Assembly: GCA_034421095.1 (NCBI GenBank)
Contig: DAOUKR010000015.1
Span: forward strand, 62,001-126,000
Direction of reading: 5' to 3'
Source of the DNA: JAGWBG01 sp034421095
Lineage (GTDB): Bacteria > Chloroflexota > Dehalococcoidia > Lucifugimonadales > JAGWBF01
DNA: 64,000 nucleotides
In this document: positions 33,413-40,732 of the stretch, piece after piece
Layout of the letters: each line of letters begins with the position of its first letter
Position numbering within the stretch: position 1 is the stretch's first letter
Position numbers and translations under genes: made by a program
Notes under the pieces: generated by a model
Told to the model about the DNA's origin: nothing
What the model saw: only the letters and a program-made list of their open reading frames with translations
The model's database searches: none

Positions 33413-33920
33413 GGTCCCTGGAATCCCGCATGATTTTTTCCTGGAGCTTGAGGATGCCCTGCATCAGGGCTTCGGGCCTCGGGGGGCACCCGGGCACGTA
33501 AACATCTACCGGTATTATGTGGTCAACTCCCATGACCACCGAGTAGGAACGATAATAGGGGCCGCCGTTGGTGGCACAGCTGCCCATAGCTATGACCCAC
33601 TTGGGTTCGGGCATCTGCTCGTAGAGGAGCCTTATGGGGTCTCCCATCTTCTTCACCACGGTCCCTGCCACTATCATCACGTCCGATTGCCTGGGGGAGG
33701 GCCAGGTGACCACCCCGAAGCGGTCGAAGTCGTGATGTGCCATGTAGGTGGACATCATCTCTATGGCACAGCAGGCCAGCCCAAATGTAAGCGTCCACAG
33801 GGATGATTTCCGGGCCATTGCGAAGAGTTCATCCGCCTTGGCAGTCACGACGCCGGGCATGGCCCTATCGAACATGCTGGCTGCGGGTACGTTGCCCCTG
33901 CCAACGTTTATTTCGACCAT
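33396..33920 (-). CDS. nuoB: NADH-quinone oxidoreductase subunit B
   Basis: A 174-residue subunit holding the terminal [4Fe-4S] cluster N2. The four ligands are in GLACCAIEMM, GSCATNGG and VPGCPPRPEAL. ATG 33920 is chosen over 33941 because GGAAGGGGG lies seven bases before it. The gene overlaps both nuoA (13 bases) and nuoC. Confidence 0.96.
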   Translation of the reverse strand: MVEINVGRGNVPAASMFDRAMPGVVTAKADELFAMARKSSLWTLTFGLACCAIEMMSTYMAHHDFDRFGVVTWPSPRQSDVMIVAGTVVKKMGDPIRLLYEQMPEPKWVIAMGSCATNGGPYYRSYSVVMGVDHIIPVDVYVPGCPPRPEALMQGILKLQEKIMRDSRDRDGKS

Positions 33921-34276
33921 TGCAAAACCCCCTTCCGCCACCCGTAGAGTATCGCAAAGCCCAGCACTGCCAGGAATATGAGCATAGCGTAGAAGGCGAT
34001 CTTATTGCCTATGAAGATGACGGCCCAAGGAAACAGGAAGACCGCTTCCACGTCGAATATCAGAAAGAGTATGGCGAAGATGTAGTAGCGGATATTTATC
34101 TGAGACCATCGGAAGGGAGCAGGCTCGATTCCGCATTCGTAGGGGGTCAGCTTGATTTCGGAGCGACGACGGGAGGAGATGAACATGGATGCACCGAACA
34201 TGATAGCTATCGCTATAAACCCGATGATGCCTGAGAGTATTATCGCCGCCCACCGGAAATCAAAATCTACTGGCAT
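33908..34276 (-). CDS. nuoA: NADH-quinone oxidoreductase subunit A
   Basis: A 122-residue, three-helix subunit and first gene of the operon. Marks are KLTPYECGIEP, which is the family's cysteine loop, and YYIFAILFLIFDVEAVFLFPWA. The operon order is A-B-C-(small gene)-D-H-I-J-K-L-M-N. Genes for the NADH-oxidising module (nuoE, F, G) are absent from this set. Confidence 0.96.
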   Translation of the reverse strand: MPVDFDFRWAAIILSGIIGFIAIAIMFGASMFISSRRRSEIKLTPYECGIEPAPFRWSQINIRYYIFAILFLIFDVEAVFLFPWAVIFIGNKIAFYAMLIFLAVLGFAILYGWRKGVLQWSK

Positions 34277-34360
34277 GGAGGATCAATCCTTGGCTTATTC
34301 AAGTGAGTAGTTGAGCCTGGTTTGGTGGCTAGGGCTTATATCATCTTTCGACGCCCATCC

Positions 34361-34390
34361 AATATATCATTGGCCTGTTGGAGGTGTCAA
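34361..34390 (-). promoter_or_regulatory. Promoter of the nuo operon
   Basis: On the minus strand: perfect -35 TTGACA (34385-34390), 18-base spacer, -10 TATATT (34361-34366). The predicted start leaves a leader of about 75-80 bases before nuoA. Confidence 0.7.
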
Positions 34391-34426
34391 ATTGAAAGTA
34401 TACAGCCTTCTGTTCATATCATCCTT

Positions 34427-34455
34427 CTGATACTTCCCGGCAGTCATGGTATAAT
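34427..34455 (+). promoter_or_regulatory. Promoter upstream of the 34581 gene
   Basis: -35 CTGATA (34427-34432, four of six consensus), 17-base spacer, perfect -10 TATAAT (34450-34455). The gene starts 126 bases downstream. Confidence 0.5.
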
Positions 34456-34580
34456 GTACTTGCTCTTTTGACCGGCAGTCTCAAAATGCGATGCAAGATA
34501 CCGCTATGAGTCTACTTCCTTCGTGATAAAGTGCTGAAGGTGTAACATTATCAGTCTATCTAGCAGATGGGTGGTGCTCA

Positions 34581-34877
34581 ATGGCAACGGATGAACGAAC
34601 CCTGGTCCGCCGTCGGCGGATAGAGGGGCGTATGGCTGAACAGTCGGCTTTGCTGCACCAGCTACACGCCGACTTGACCACGGGGCTTAGGCAGATCAAC
34701 GCCGACTTGACCGCCGGGCTTCAGCAGGTTAACGGCCGCATTGACCAGGTCAACGGCCGGATTGACGAAGCCAACGCCCGGATTGATAGGTTGATGCTGG
34801 CTATGCTGGCAATTGGTGGTGGGCAATTTGCAGCCCTCATCGGGGTTATCGTGGCCCTGGTGGTCCGGGGCGGATAG
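34581..34877 (+). CDS. Small coiled-coil protein with C-terminal membrane anchor
   Basis: A 98-residue protein of unknown function. Residues 1-20 are basic. Residues about 25-70 are a heptad-like coiled coil with internal repeats (ADLTTGLRQIN / ADLTAGLQQVN, then GRIDQVN / GRIDEAN / ARIDRL), and residues about 72-96 form one hydrophobic helix. The topology suggests a tail-anchored oligomer. GGTGGTG lies just before ATG 34581. It has its own promoter and stands alone before ispH. Similar short coiled-coil proteins are often annotated as hypothetical or phage-like. Confidence 0.72.
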   Translation: MATDERTLVRRRRIEGRMAEQSALLHQLHADLTTGLRQINADLTAGLQQVNGRIDQVNGRIDEANARIDRLMLAMLAIGGGQFAALIGVIVALVVRGG

Positions 34878-34892
34878 CTCCAGGGCACTCCT

Positions 34893-35007
34893 GGTTGCCC
34901 GAATGGAGGGCGGGAGCGCTGATGGAGAAACGGCAGGGTCTAGTTTATTACTCACACATCGTTAAAGACGCATCGGGCAACCGGACACCTGCATAAAACT
35001 AGGGAGG
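34893..35007 (+). promoter_or_regulatory. Potential structured leader of ispH
   Basis: GGTTGCCCGA (34893-34902) is a perfect 10-base complement of TCGGGCAACC (34973-34982). CTAGTTT (34940-34946) complements AAACTAG (34996-35002), which touches the GGGAGG Shine-Dalgarno (35002-35007). The two helices interlock, so a pseudoknot or alternative folds are possible. Confidence 0.35.
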
Positions 35008-35013
35008 ATCATT

Positions 35014-35919
35014 ATGGAAGTCCTGCTGAGCTCACCCAGGGGGTTCTGTGCTGGCGTGGACAGGGCCATTGAAGTGGTGGAACAATGCCTGAAGAGGTTC
35101 GGAGAACCTGTATACGTGAAGCACGAGATAGTCCATAACCCCTACGTGGTCTCCGACCTGGAGAAGAAGGGTGCCATAACCGTAGAGGAGGTGGAGAAGA
35201 TACCCCCGGGCTCGGTAGTGGTCTTCTCCGCCCACGGCTCTCCGCCGGAAGACTTTCAGAAGGCCGAGGCCCTGGGTCTCAAGGTTATAGATGCGACCTG
35301 TCCCCTGGTGACCAAGGTGCATAACGAGGCCAGAAAGTACGCCAACGAGGGACGGAAGGTAGTCCTGGTGGGCCATCGCGGCCACCAGGAGGTCCGGGGG
35401 ACTATGGGGCAGACACCCATGACTCTGATTGACGAGCGGGAAGGCATGAGCCTGGACGACTGGGACAGCGACACTCCCGTGGCCGTTCTCACTCAGACGA
35501 CCCTATCGGTGGATGACACCAGCGATGTGGTGGAGGGAATTCGACGTACCTTCCCGGATGCGATAACCAGGGCGGATATATGCTACGCCACTACCAACCG
35601 CCAGGAGGCCGTCAAGGAACTGGCCGGCAAAGTGGATATGGTACTGGTCATCGGTGCTCAGAACAGCTCCAACTGCAACAGGCTCCGGGAAGTGGCCGAG
35701 GCTCATGGAGTGCCGGCCTACCTGATAAACGGGCCTGAGGACCTGGACAAAGAGTGGCTTGCGGACATCAACCGGGTGGGCATAACCTCCGGGGCCTCAA
35801 CGCCGGAGGTGCTGGTGGACGAGGTTATAAAGGCGCTCCATCCAGATAAGGTAACCAGCATGACGGGTATTGAGGAGAACGTGACCTTCGTCCTGCCCAA
35901 GGAGCTAAGGGGTAACTAG
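35014..35919 (+). CDS. ispH: 4-hydroxy-3-methylbut-2-enyl diphosphate reductase
   Basis: A 301-residue iron-sulfur enzyme for the last step of the MEP pathway, giving IPP and DMAPP. The three cluster ligands are Cys12 (GFCAGV), Cys96 (DATCPLV) and Cys190 (DICYATTNRQ). Substrate residues in VKHEIVHN, SAHG and TQTTLS are also present; the usual SAHGV reads SAHGS. ATG 35014 has a strong GGAGG. It is followed after 12 bases by a CE4-type deacetylase that has no known link to isoprenoids. Confidence 0.96.
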   Translation: MEVLLSSPRGFCAGVDRAIEVVEQCLKRFGEPVYVKHEIVHNPYVVSDLEKKGAITVEEVEKIPPGSVVVFSAHGSPPEDFQKAEALGLKVIDATCPLVTKVHNEARKYANEGRKVVLVGHRGHQEVRGTMGQTPMTLIDEREGMSLDDWDSDTPVAVLTQTTLSVDDTSDVVEGIRRTFPDAITRADICYATTNRQEAVKELAGKVDMVLVIGAQNSSNCNRLREVAEAHGVPAYLINGPEDLDKEWLADINRVGITSGASTPEVLVDEVIKALHPDKVTSMTGIEENVTFVLPKELRGN

Positions 35920-35931
35920 AAAGGAGCGCTC

Positions 35932-36798
35932 ATGAGCAACCCAAGGGCCGACTACTCGCCCATCTTTCAACGCAAACCCCTCAAGCTGCCGGGCAACGCG
36001 AGGGTGGCCGTATGGCCCATCATAAACGTGGAGGAGTGGGACATCGGGTCGCCCATGGCGCGGGCCGTTCTCCCGGCACCTCAAGGAGCCTCTGTGATTC
36101 CCGACATCACCAACTTCGGTTGGTTCGATTACGGGCTGAGGGTCGGGTTCTGGCGGCTGAAGCGCGTCCTGGACAAGCATGACGTAAGGGCAACGGTAAG
36201 CCTCAATGCCTCAATCTGTAAATCCTATCCCGCCATAGTGAAGGAGAGCACCAAAAGCGGGTGGGAGATTCTGGGCCACGGCTTTATCCAGAGAGTCTTG
36301 AACCTGGAAGATGATGAGCGGGACGTGATAAGGAGGTCCATTCAGCTAATCAAGGAGACCACGGGCAAGGCACCCAGGGGCTGGATGGGACCCGGGCTGG
36401 CCGAGACCTTCGATACTCCCGACATCCTGGCCGAGGAGGGAATCGAGTACGTTTGCGACTGGTGCAACGACGACCAGCCCTACCCGATGAAGGTGAAGAG
36501 CGGCAGCCTGGTCTCCATACCCTACACGGTGGAGATTAACGACATACCCATGTACCTGGTGCAGCACCACCCGTCGCCGGAGATATTCGAGCGGTCGCGA
36601 GACCAGTTTGATACCCTGTACGAGGAGGGTGCGGAAAGCGCCCGGATAATGGCGATTTCCACCCACCCCTACATCACCGGTGTCCCCCACCGCATCCGCT
36701 ACTACGACCGGATATTCGAATACATCAAGCGGCACGAGGGCGTGGTCTTTATGACGGGGAGCGAAATCCTGGACTGGTACAGGGACGCAACGGCCTAG
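35932..36798 (+). CDS. Polysaccharide deacetylase (CE4/PuuE-like) family protein, paralogue 1
   Basis: A 288-residue NodB-homology protein without a signal peptide, so cytoplasmic. The classical TFDD motif is replaced by N32-x-E34 (INVEEW), as in PuuE-type allantoinases. His116 lies in EILGHG, followed by D177-W-C-N-D-D-Q-P-Y-P and H245-P-Y-I-T-G-V-P-H-R. These blocks are shared with the paralogues at 47724 and 48706. Hydrolysis of a cyclic amide or N-acyl bond in a small molecule is more likely than polymer deacetylation; the substrate is unknown. AAAGGAG precedes ATG 35932, and it probably shares a transcript with ispH. Confidence 0.83.
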   Translation: MSNPRADYSPIFQRKPLKLPGNARVAVWPIINVEEWDIGSPMARAVLPAPQGASVIPDITNFGWFDYGLRVGFWRLKRVLDKHDVRATVSLNASICKSYPAIVKESTKSGWEILGHGFIQRVLNLEDDERDVIRRSIQLIKETTGKAPRGWMGPGLAETFDTPDILAEEGIEYVCDWCNDDQPYPMKVKSGSLVSIPYTVEINDIPMYLVQHHPSPEIFERSRDQFDTLYEEGAESARIMAISTHPYITGVPHRIRYYDRIFEYIKRHEGVVFMTGSEILDWYRDATA

Positions 36799-36840
36799 CG
36801 GGCGTCCTAACCCTCTTCTCCCTTGGGGTCGGCAGTTATG

Positions 36841-37146
36841 CTAATCGTTTCGTTGTGGAGCTACACCCATTTCGTTCCGCCACACGTATTCCCGAAGGGC
36901 GCGGTTGATGTCCGTCTGATACCCGCGTCCATCCTTGGTGCGTTCCTTGAACCAGGCTACCACGTCCGCGTCCAGCCGCAGCGTGATTTGTTGCTTCACA
37001 GGGCGGTAAAACAAGCCCCGCTTTGCATCCGACCAGTCGAGGATTTCAGGAATATCGGCGGTATTGATTTCGCTGTCCGGCTTGTCTGCTAATGCCAGAA
37101 TCTCGGCCTGCATGTTCGATGGAAGCTTAGAAATATCCTTCTTCAT
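36841..37146 (-). CDS. brnA: BrnA family antitoxin
   Basis: A 101-residue antitoxin. The C-terminal half is a ribbon-helix-helix domain (QITLRLDADVVAWFKER, then GYQTDINRALREYV), and the N-terminal half holds the toxin-binding part with DWSDAKRGLFYRP. ATG 37146 is chosen because GAGGAAA sits five bases upstream; an ATG at 37161 is possible. It overlaps brnT by 20 bases, in the standard toxin-first order. BrnA dimers with BrnT normally repress their own promoter, and a palindrome lies over the -10 box upstream. Confidence 0.9.
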   Translation of the reverse strand: MKKDISKLPSNMQAEILALADKPDSEINTADIPEILDWSDAKRGLFYRPVKQQITLRLDADVVAWFKERTKDGRGYQTDINRALREYVWRNEMGVAPQRND

Positions 37147-37417
37147 AGGCTTTCCTCTCATGGCTGGTGGCTTTGCGTGCGCTGATGATGCGCCCTACCT
37201 CTTCTCCGGTCACTGGGTCAGCTTCGGGCCAGGTATGTACGACCATCAAAACTACCTGCCCAACCATACCCATCGTTCTCCACCGACTTTCGTGCGGGTA
37301 CGGGTCTTCTTTAGATGTGGACAATGGGTCTTCAAACACCAGGATTGCAACCTCGAAGCTGAGGCTATGTATCCTCTTGTTTGCCTCATTCTTTTCCGGG
37401 TCCCATATCCAGCGCAA
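37127..37417 (-). CDS. brnT: BrnT family ribonuclease toxin
   Basis: A 96-residue RelE-fold toxin that cleaves RNA and halts translation. Family pattern: WDPEKNEANKRIHSLSFEVA at the start, VVHTW in the middle and RIISARKATSHERKAYEE at the end, including the Arg residues needed for activity in the family. The start codon is TTG at 37417, since the protein aligns from MRWIWDPEKN and no ATG or GTG fits. The pair has its own promoter at 37455-37483. Confidence 0.9.
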   Translation of the reverse strand: MRWIWDPEKNEANKRIHSLSFEVAILVFEDPLSTSKEDPYPHESRWRTMGMVGQVVLMVVHTWPEADPVTGEEVGRIISARKATSHERKAYEEGYF

Positions 37418-37443
37418 CGACTTGCCTGCTAGATGATCGTTTT

Positions 37444-37465
37444 GTAACTACTTTATTGTAGCTAC
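37444..37465. promoter_or_regulatory. Operator-like palindrome of brnTA
   Basis: GTAACTAC and GTAGCTAC (7 of 8 complementary) around TTTATT span the -10 box of the brnTA promoter. This is a suitable site for BrnA autoregulation. Confidence 0.55.
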
Positions 37466-37483
37466 ATTAAAGGTGCACGTCAA
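37455..37483 (-). promoter_or_regulatory. Promoter of brnTA
   Basis: On the minus strand: -35 TTGACG (37478-37483), 17-base spacer, -10 TACAAT (37455-37460). The start lies about 30 bases before the TTG of brnT. Confidence 0.7.
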
Positions 37484-37569
37484 GGAAGACATCGTGGAGA
37501 ACAAAGCGATTCCCGTCAGTGCCGTGCAGACGAGGCGCTTTGGCTCCAAGCACCACTTGTCGTCATGAA

Positions 37570-39603
37570 CTATGGCGCCCACACGTTGAAGTTCTCGAAA
37601 CTTGGCTCTTTAGTGTGGTTACTGAAGAAACCGCCCATCACGCTGACATATCCGGAGTCCAGGTTGTGGCGCAGGTCCAGCTTGGCAGCCAGCCGACCGT
37701 TTACGAAAAACCAGCCATCCCCCTCGAACGCGATTATCAACAGGCTGCTTCTAATCGGTGGATTCACCCCTCCCAGAGAAAGATGACCCGACGCCAAGTC
37801 GGTATATTCGCTGTCGCCAATGTCTCGGGTTTTGTGAAACCACCGTGCGTCGTTGGTCAGGCCGATAACTTCCAGCCTGTTAAACTCCGGGTTGCGAATT
37901 ATGAATCCGTAGTCCCAGGCATAGCCTGGAGAACTAATGAAATCGGATTCCGCCACCAGGTCCCGCGTCCGCACTCCGCTCTGGTGTACACCAATGCGCC
38001 CAGGCTCCTTTTCCAGATCCCCGCCAGCTGGGCCATAGCGCCTGGTCAGCCGATCACCTCTGAAGTTCTCGAATTTGGTGACCGCACCGGCGACTTCATC
38101 GCCCGTAAATGCTCCGGTCATGACGGCAACGTCGCCCTCTCCGGTTACATCCGACAAATTGAGGGTGGAGACGAAGTCGCCGTTGACGAAGAGCCAACCA
38201 CGTTCTTTGATGGCGACGACTCTCAGGTGGTTTCGGCCCCCGGCGCCTGTGTTGAAGGTATTCAGCGTCCCGCCGCCCAGTCGCTGGTTGTCGGAGCTTG
38301 GCGTTTCCCTCCATGCAAGATACCAACTGCGGTCGTTGGTAAGTACGACGTGGATCTGTTTGCCAGTAGAGTGGCGTCTAAGCATGAAGCCGTAGTCCCA
38401 ATCGTTTGACGCCGCCGAGTAGGGATTGACGAAGGTGGCCTCCACCATCATGTCGGCGATGGAAACGTCGGCGTACTCGATTTCGATGAGATCATCCGAA
38501 GGGTCGTGCCAAAGCTCGCCGTTGATGGGGCCGAAATCGCCGGTTTGCCCCGGCGTGGGCGTGGGCCCACGGGTTGGCGTGGGTGTCGGGTTGGGTGAGC
38601 CGGCCTGAAGGGTGGGAATTTGCTGCTGCACCGTCTGCTCAGATATGGCGAAGCCCACTCCCTCGACGGGCCTCCCGCTCTCGGTTTCCTCGTAACGGAA
38701 GGTGTTGATGCCCAGGATTTGGCCGGACAGGGAGAGCATGGGGCCGCCGCTGTTGCCGGGGTTGATGGCGGCGTCGGTCTGAATCACGTTGCTGAGGCGG
38801 GTCTGGTTGTAGCGCACCGCCGACACAATTCCCCGGGTTACGGTGGCCTCTCCCGGCAACCCCAAGGGGTAGCCCATGGCAACCACCTCGTCGCCGGGCT
38901 GTAGGGTCGCCGCGTTGCCAAAGGGCAGGGACTGGAAGCTGCTACAACAAATTCGGACAACCGCCAGGTCGCGAACGGAGTCGGTCCCCAGGACAGTGCC
39001 ACGATAGGTAGTCGAATCGTTCACGATAACGTCAACCTGTGCCTCACCTTCGACGACGTGATGGTTGGTGATGACGTACCCGGTTCGACCTTGGGTCTCG
39101 AAAATGGCCCCGGAGCCGGACGCCGAACCGGTCTCGATTCGCACCACCGAGGGCCTGACATGCTTCACCATCGCGCTCAGCAACGACGCCGGGTCTACGG
39201 TGGGCGTGGGTATGGGAGTCGGCGTCGGCGTTGGGGTAGGTCTAGGCGTTGGCGTCGGGGTTGGCGTCGGTGTCGGCGTGGCTGTTGGCAAGGGTGTTGG
39301 GGTAGGGGTTGCCGTTGGCAAAGGAGTCGGTGTCGGTGTAGCTGTCGGTAAAGGCGTTGGCGTAGGGGTGACTGTTGGTACGGGAGTCGGCGTGGGCAAG
39401 GCGGCGATGGTGGCGGCCATGCGGGCCTCGACGGTAGCGTCAATGTCCGGTGTCGGTGTAGGCGTCGTTGTGGGCAGGGCGGCGGCCACGGCGGCCTCGA
39501 CCGTTGCCCCCAAGTCCGGCTCGGGCGTGGGACTCTCTCCGGCACAGGCCGCGACCAGCAACAGGAGCGCGAGGGACAGGGTCAACAAGCTCAGGACTTT
39601 CAT
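37570..39603 (-). CDS. HtrA/DegP-like serine protease lipoprotein with two C-terminal beta-sandwich modules
   Basis: A 677-residue exported protein. A lipoprotein signal ends at Cys20 (VAAC). Residues 29-70 are two PD(L/I)xATVEA helical modules, and 71-135 a Pro/Thr repeat linker. The trypsin-like domain at about 140-332 has His182 (NHHVV), Asp212 (DLAVVR) and Ser285 (NPGNSGGP). No PDZ domain follows. A second PT linker leads to two homologous domains of about 150 residues each (about 358-505 and 515-677), both with DWDYGF or WDYGF, LTND-R-W and a WLFVNG or WFFVNG motif, like LamG/DUF1080-type folds. It should act on or outside the cell surface. Confidence 0.86.
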   Translation of the reverse strand: MKVLSLLTLSLALLLLVAACAGESPTPEPDLGATVEAAVAAALPTTTPTPTPDIDATVEARMAATIAALPTPTPVPTVTPTPTPLPTATPTPTPLPTATPTPTPLPTATPTPTPTPTPTPRPTPTPTPTPIPTPTVDPASLLSAMVKHVRPSVVRIETGSASGSGAIFETQGRTGYVITNHHVVEGEAQVDVIVNDSTTYRGTVLGTDSVRDLAVVRICCSSFQSLPFGNAATLQPGDEVVAMGYPLGLPGEATVTRGIVSAVRYNQTRLSNVIQTDAAINPGNSGGPMLSLSGQILGINTFRYEETESGRPVEGVGFAISEQTVQQQIPTLQAGSPNPTPTPTRGPTPTPGQTGDFGPINGELWHDPSDDLIEIEYADVSIADMMVEATFVNPYSAASNDWDYGFMLRRHSTGKQIHVVLTNDRSWYLAWRETPSSDNQRLGGGTLNTFNTGAGGRNHLRVVAIKERGWLFVNGDFVSTLNLSDVTGEGDVAVMTGAFTGDEVAGAVTKFENFRGDRLTRRYGPAGGDLEKEPGRIGVHQSGVRTRDLVAESDFISSPGYAWDYGFIIRNPEFNRLEVIGLTNDARWFHKTRDIGDSEYTDLASGHLSLGGVNPPIRSSLLIIAFEGDGWFFVNGRLAAKLDLRHNLDSGYVSVMGGFFSNHTKEPSFENFNVWAP

Positions 39604-39681
39604 GGTGTTCGTATGGCCGACATTTTAGCCCGACTTTCGCCCTGCCCGGGTCTCAACGCCTATTTAGCGGCGGATTGGGTC

Positions 39682-40563
39682 CTAGCTCTCGTCGGTGCGC
39701 TGGTCAAGCTCCTGGAGGAACCTCTCGACTTCCGGCGACAGAGGCGGGGGCGGTTCCTCCTCCTTTGACTGCTGGGAGGCGTCGTACTGGTCCTCCAGCT
39801 GCTTGAGGACCCCCTTGAGTTCCGAGTTGCGCTCCACGGCAGCGGTAAGCTCCTGGTACTGCCTGGTGGCACGCTCATTATCAACCAGGCGTGGCGGGAG
39901 GTTATATATGGAGCATAGCAGGTCCATCAACCGTGCCGCGCCCGCGTAGTCTTCCTCAAGCTGGACGTACTGGGGAAGGTGTACGATGAAGGTCATGTGC
40001 TCAATCCCCAGCTTCAGGGACTCCTGGGTAATCAGAGAGGTTACACTGGTAGGACCCTGATAGTTGCTCTCCCGCACGTTGACCCTCCGCGCTTCCTCCG
40101 AGGCCTGCTGACCGCCGGTGGCGCCGGAGACCAGCAAAGGCCTTGTGTGGGGCACAATGTCGTACATCCCTCCTATGAGGCAATACCGCTTTACCCCGAA
40201 AGTCTTGAGAATCTCCAGAACAGAGTCAACGTAGTCTTCCCCGAAGGCGTGGGGCTCCCGCATGTTGAAGAACAGAAAATCTGGGCCTTCTTCCCTCCGG
40301 GCGTAGCTAATGGTGCTGTTGGGTATGGTCATCTCTCGCCGGCCTGACACCATGCGAGACCGTGGACGGTAGCGGGTGAAATCGAGGAACTGCCCTGGCT
40401 TGACCAACTCGCCCAGCCCCCGGGACCCGAAGTGGCGCTCCAGACGGGACAACACCTGGGTGCCCACCCTGCCCACGTTGACCCACGGGCGCAGGATGGC
40501 GAGAACATGGGGTTCCTGCAACTCCGGTAAAGGTTCCTGAAGCTCAAAGGCGCCTATCCTCAT
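39682..40563 (-). CDS. PAC2 family protein
   Basis: A 293-residue protein of the PAC2 (proteasome assembly chaperone 2-like) family. Family features are ILRPWVNVGRVGTQVL near the N-terminus, a YCLIGGMYDIVPHTRP strand-loop and EHMTFIVHLPQYVQ. The tail after about residue 245 is a charged coiled coil with a short proline run (EEEPPPPLSP). Bacterial PAC2 proteins have no proven role. No proteasome genes are nearby. ATG 40563 lacks a clear Shine-Dalgarno. Confidence 0.8.
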   Translation of the reverse strand: MRIGAFELQEPLPELQEPHVLAILRPWVNVGRVGTQVLSRLERHFGSRGLGELVKPGQFLDFTRYRPRSRMVSGRREMTIPNSTISYARREEGPDFLFFNMREPHAFGEDYVDSVLEILKTFGVKRYCLIGGMYDIVPHTRPLLVSGATGGQQASEEARRVNVRESNYQGPTSVTSLITQESLKLGIEHMTFIVHLPQYVQLEEDYAGAARLMDLLCSIYNLPPRLVDNERATRQYQELTAAVERNSELKGVLKQLEDQYDASQQSKEEEPPPPLSPEVERFLQELDQRTDES

Positions 40564-40636
40564 GGGATTATCTTGACAGGAAGGCGGACTTTTTGCAAGT
40601 CCTAATGATTCGCAAAACTAGCGTTTGCAGGCGGTG

Positions 40637-40665
40637 TTGACTGAAGTGGGGAGCACATCTATAAT
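40637..40665 (+). promoter_or_regulatory. Promoter of the 40733 dehydrogenase gene
   Basis: -35 TTGACT (40637-40642), 17-base spacer, perfect -10 TATAAT (40660-40665). This is among the best sigma-70-type promoters in the window. Confidence 0.72.
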
Positions 40666-40732
40666 GCCCCTAGCCGAACGGTGACGCTCAGCAGGAGCGG
40701 ACGGCGGACCCTTTTGGAGGTGCGGGTGGATT

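Larger units (their letters stand above)
34277..34580. other. 304-base divergent intergenic region
   Basis: It holds the nuo promoter (34361-34390, minus) and a promoter for the coiled-coil membrane protein (34427-34455, plus). No coding sequence or repeat is seen in the rest. Confidence 0.7.

Noticed and set aside
37471..37566. Short plus-strand frame (GTG start, about 31 codons) between brnT and the protease gene
   Set aside because: It overlaps the brnTA promoter on the other strand, has no Shine-Dalgarno and no recognisable similarity.
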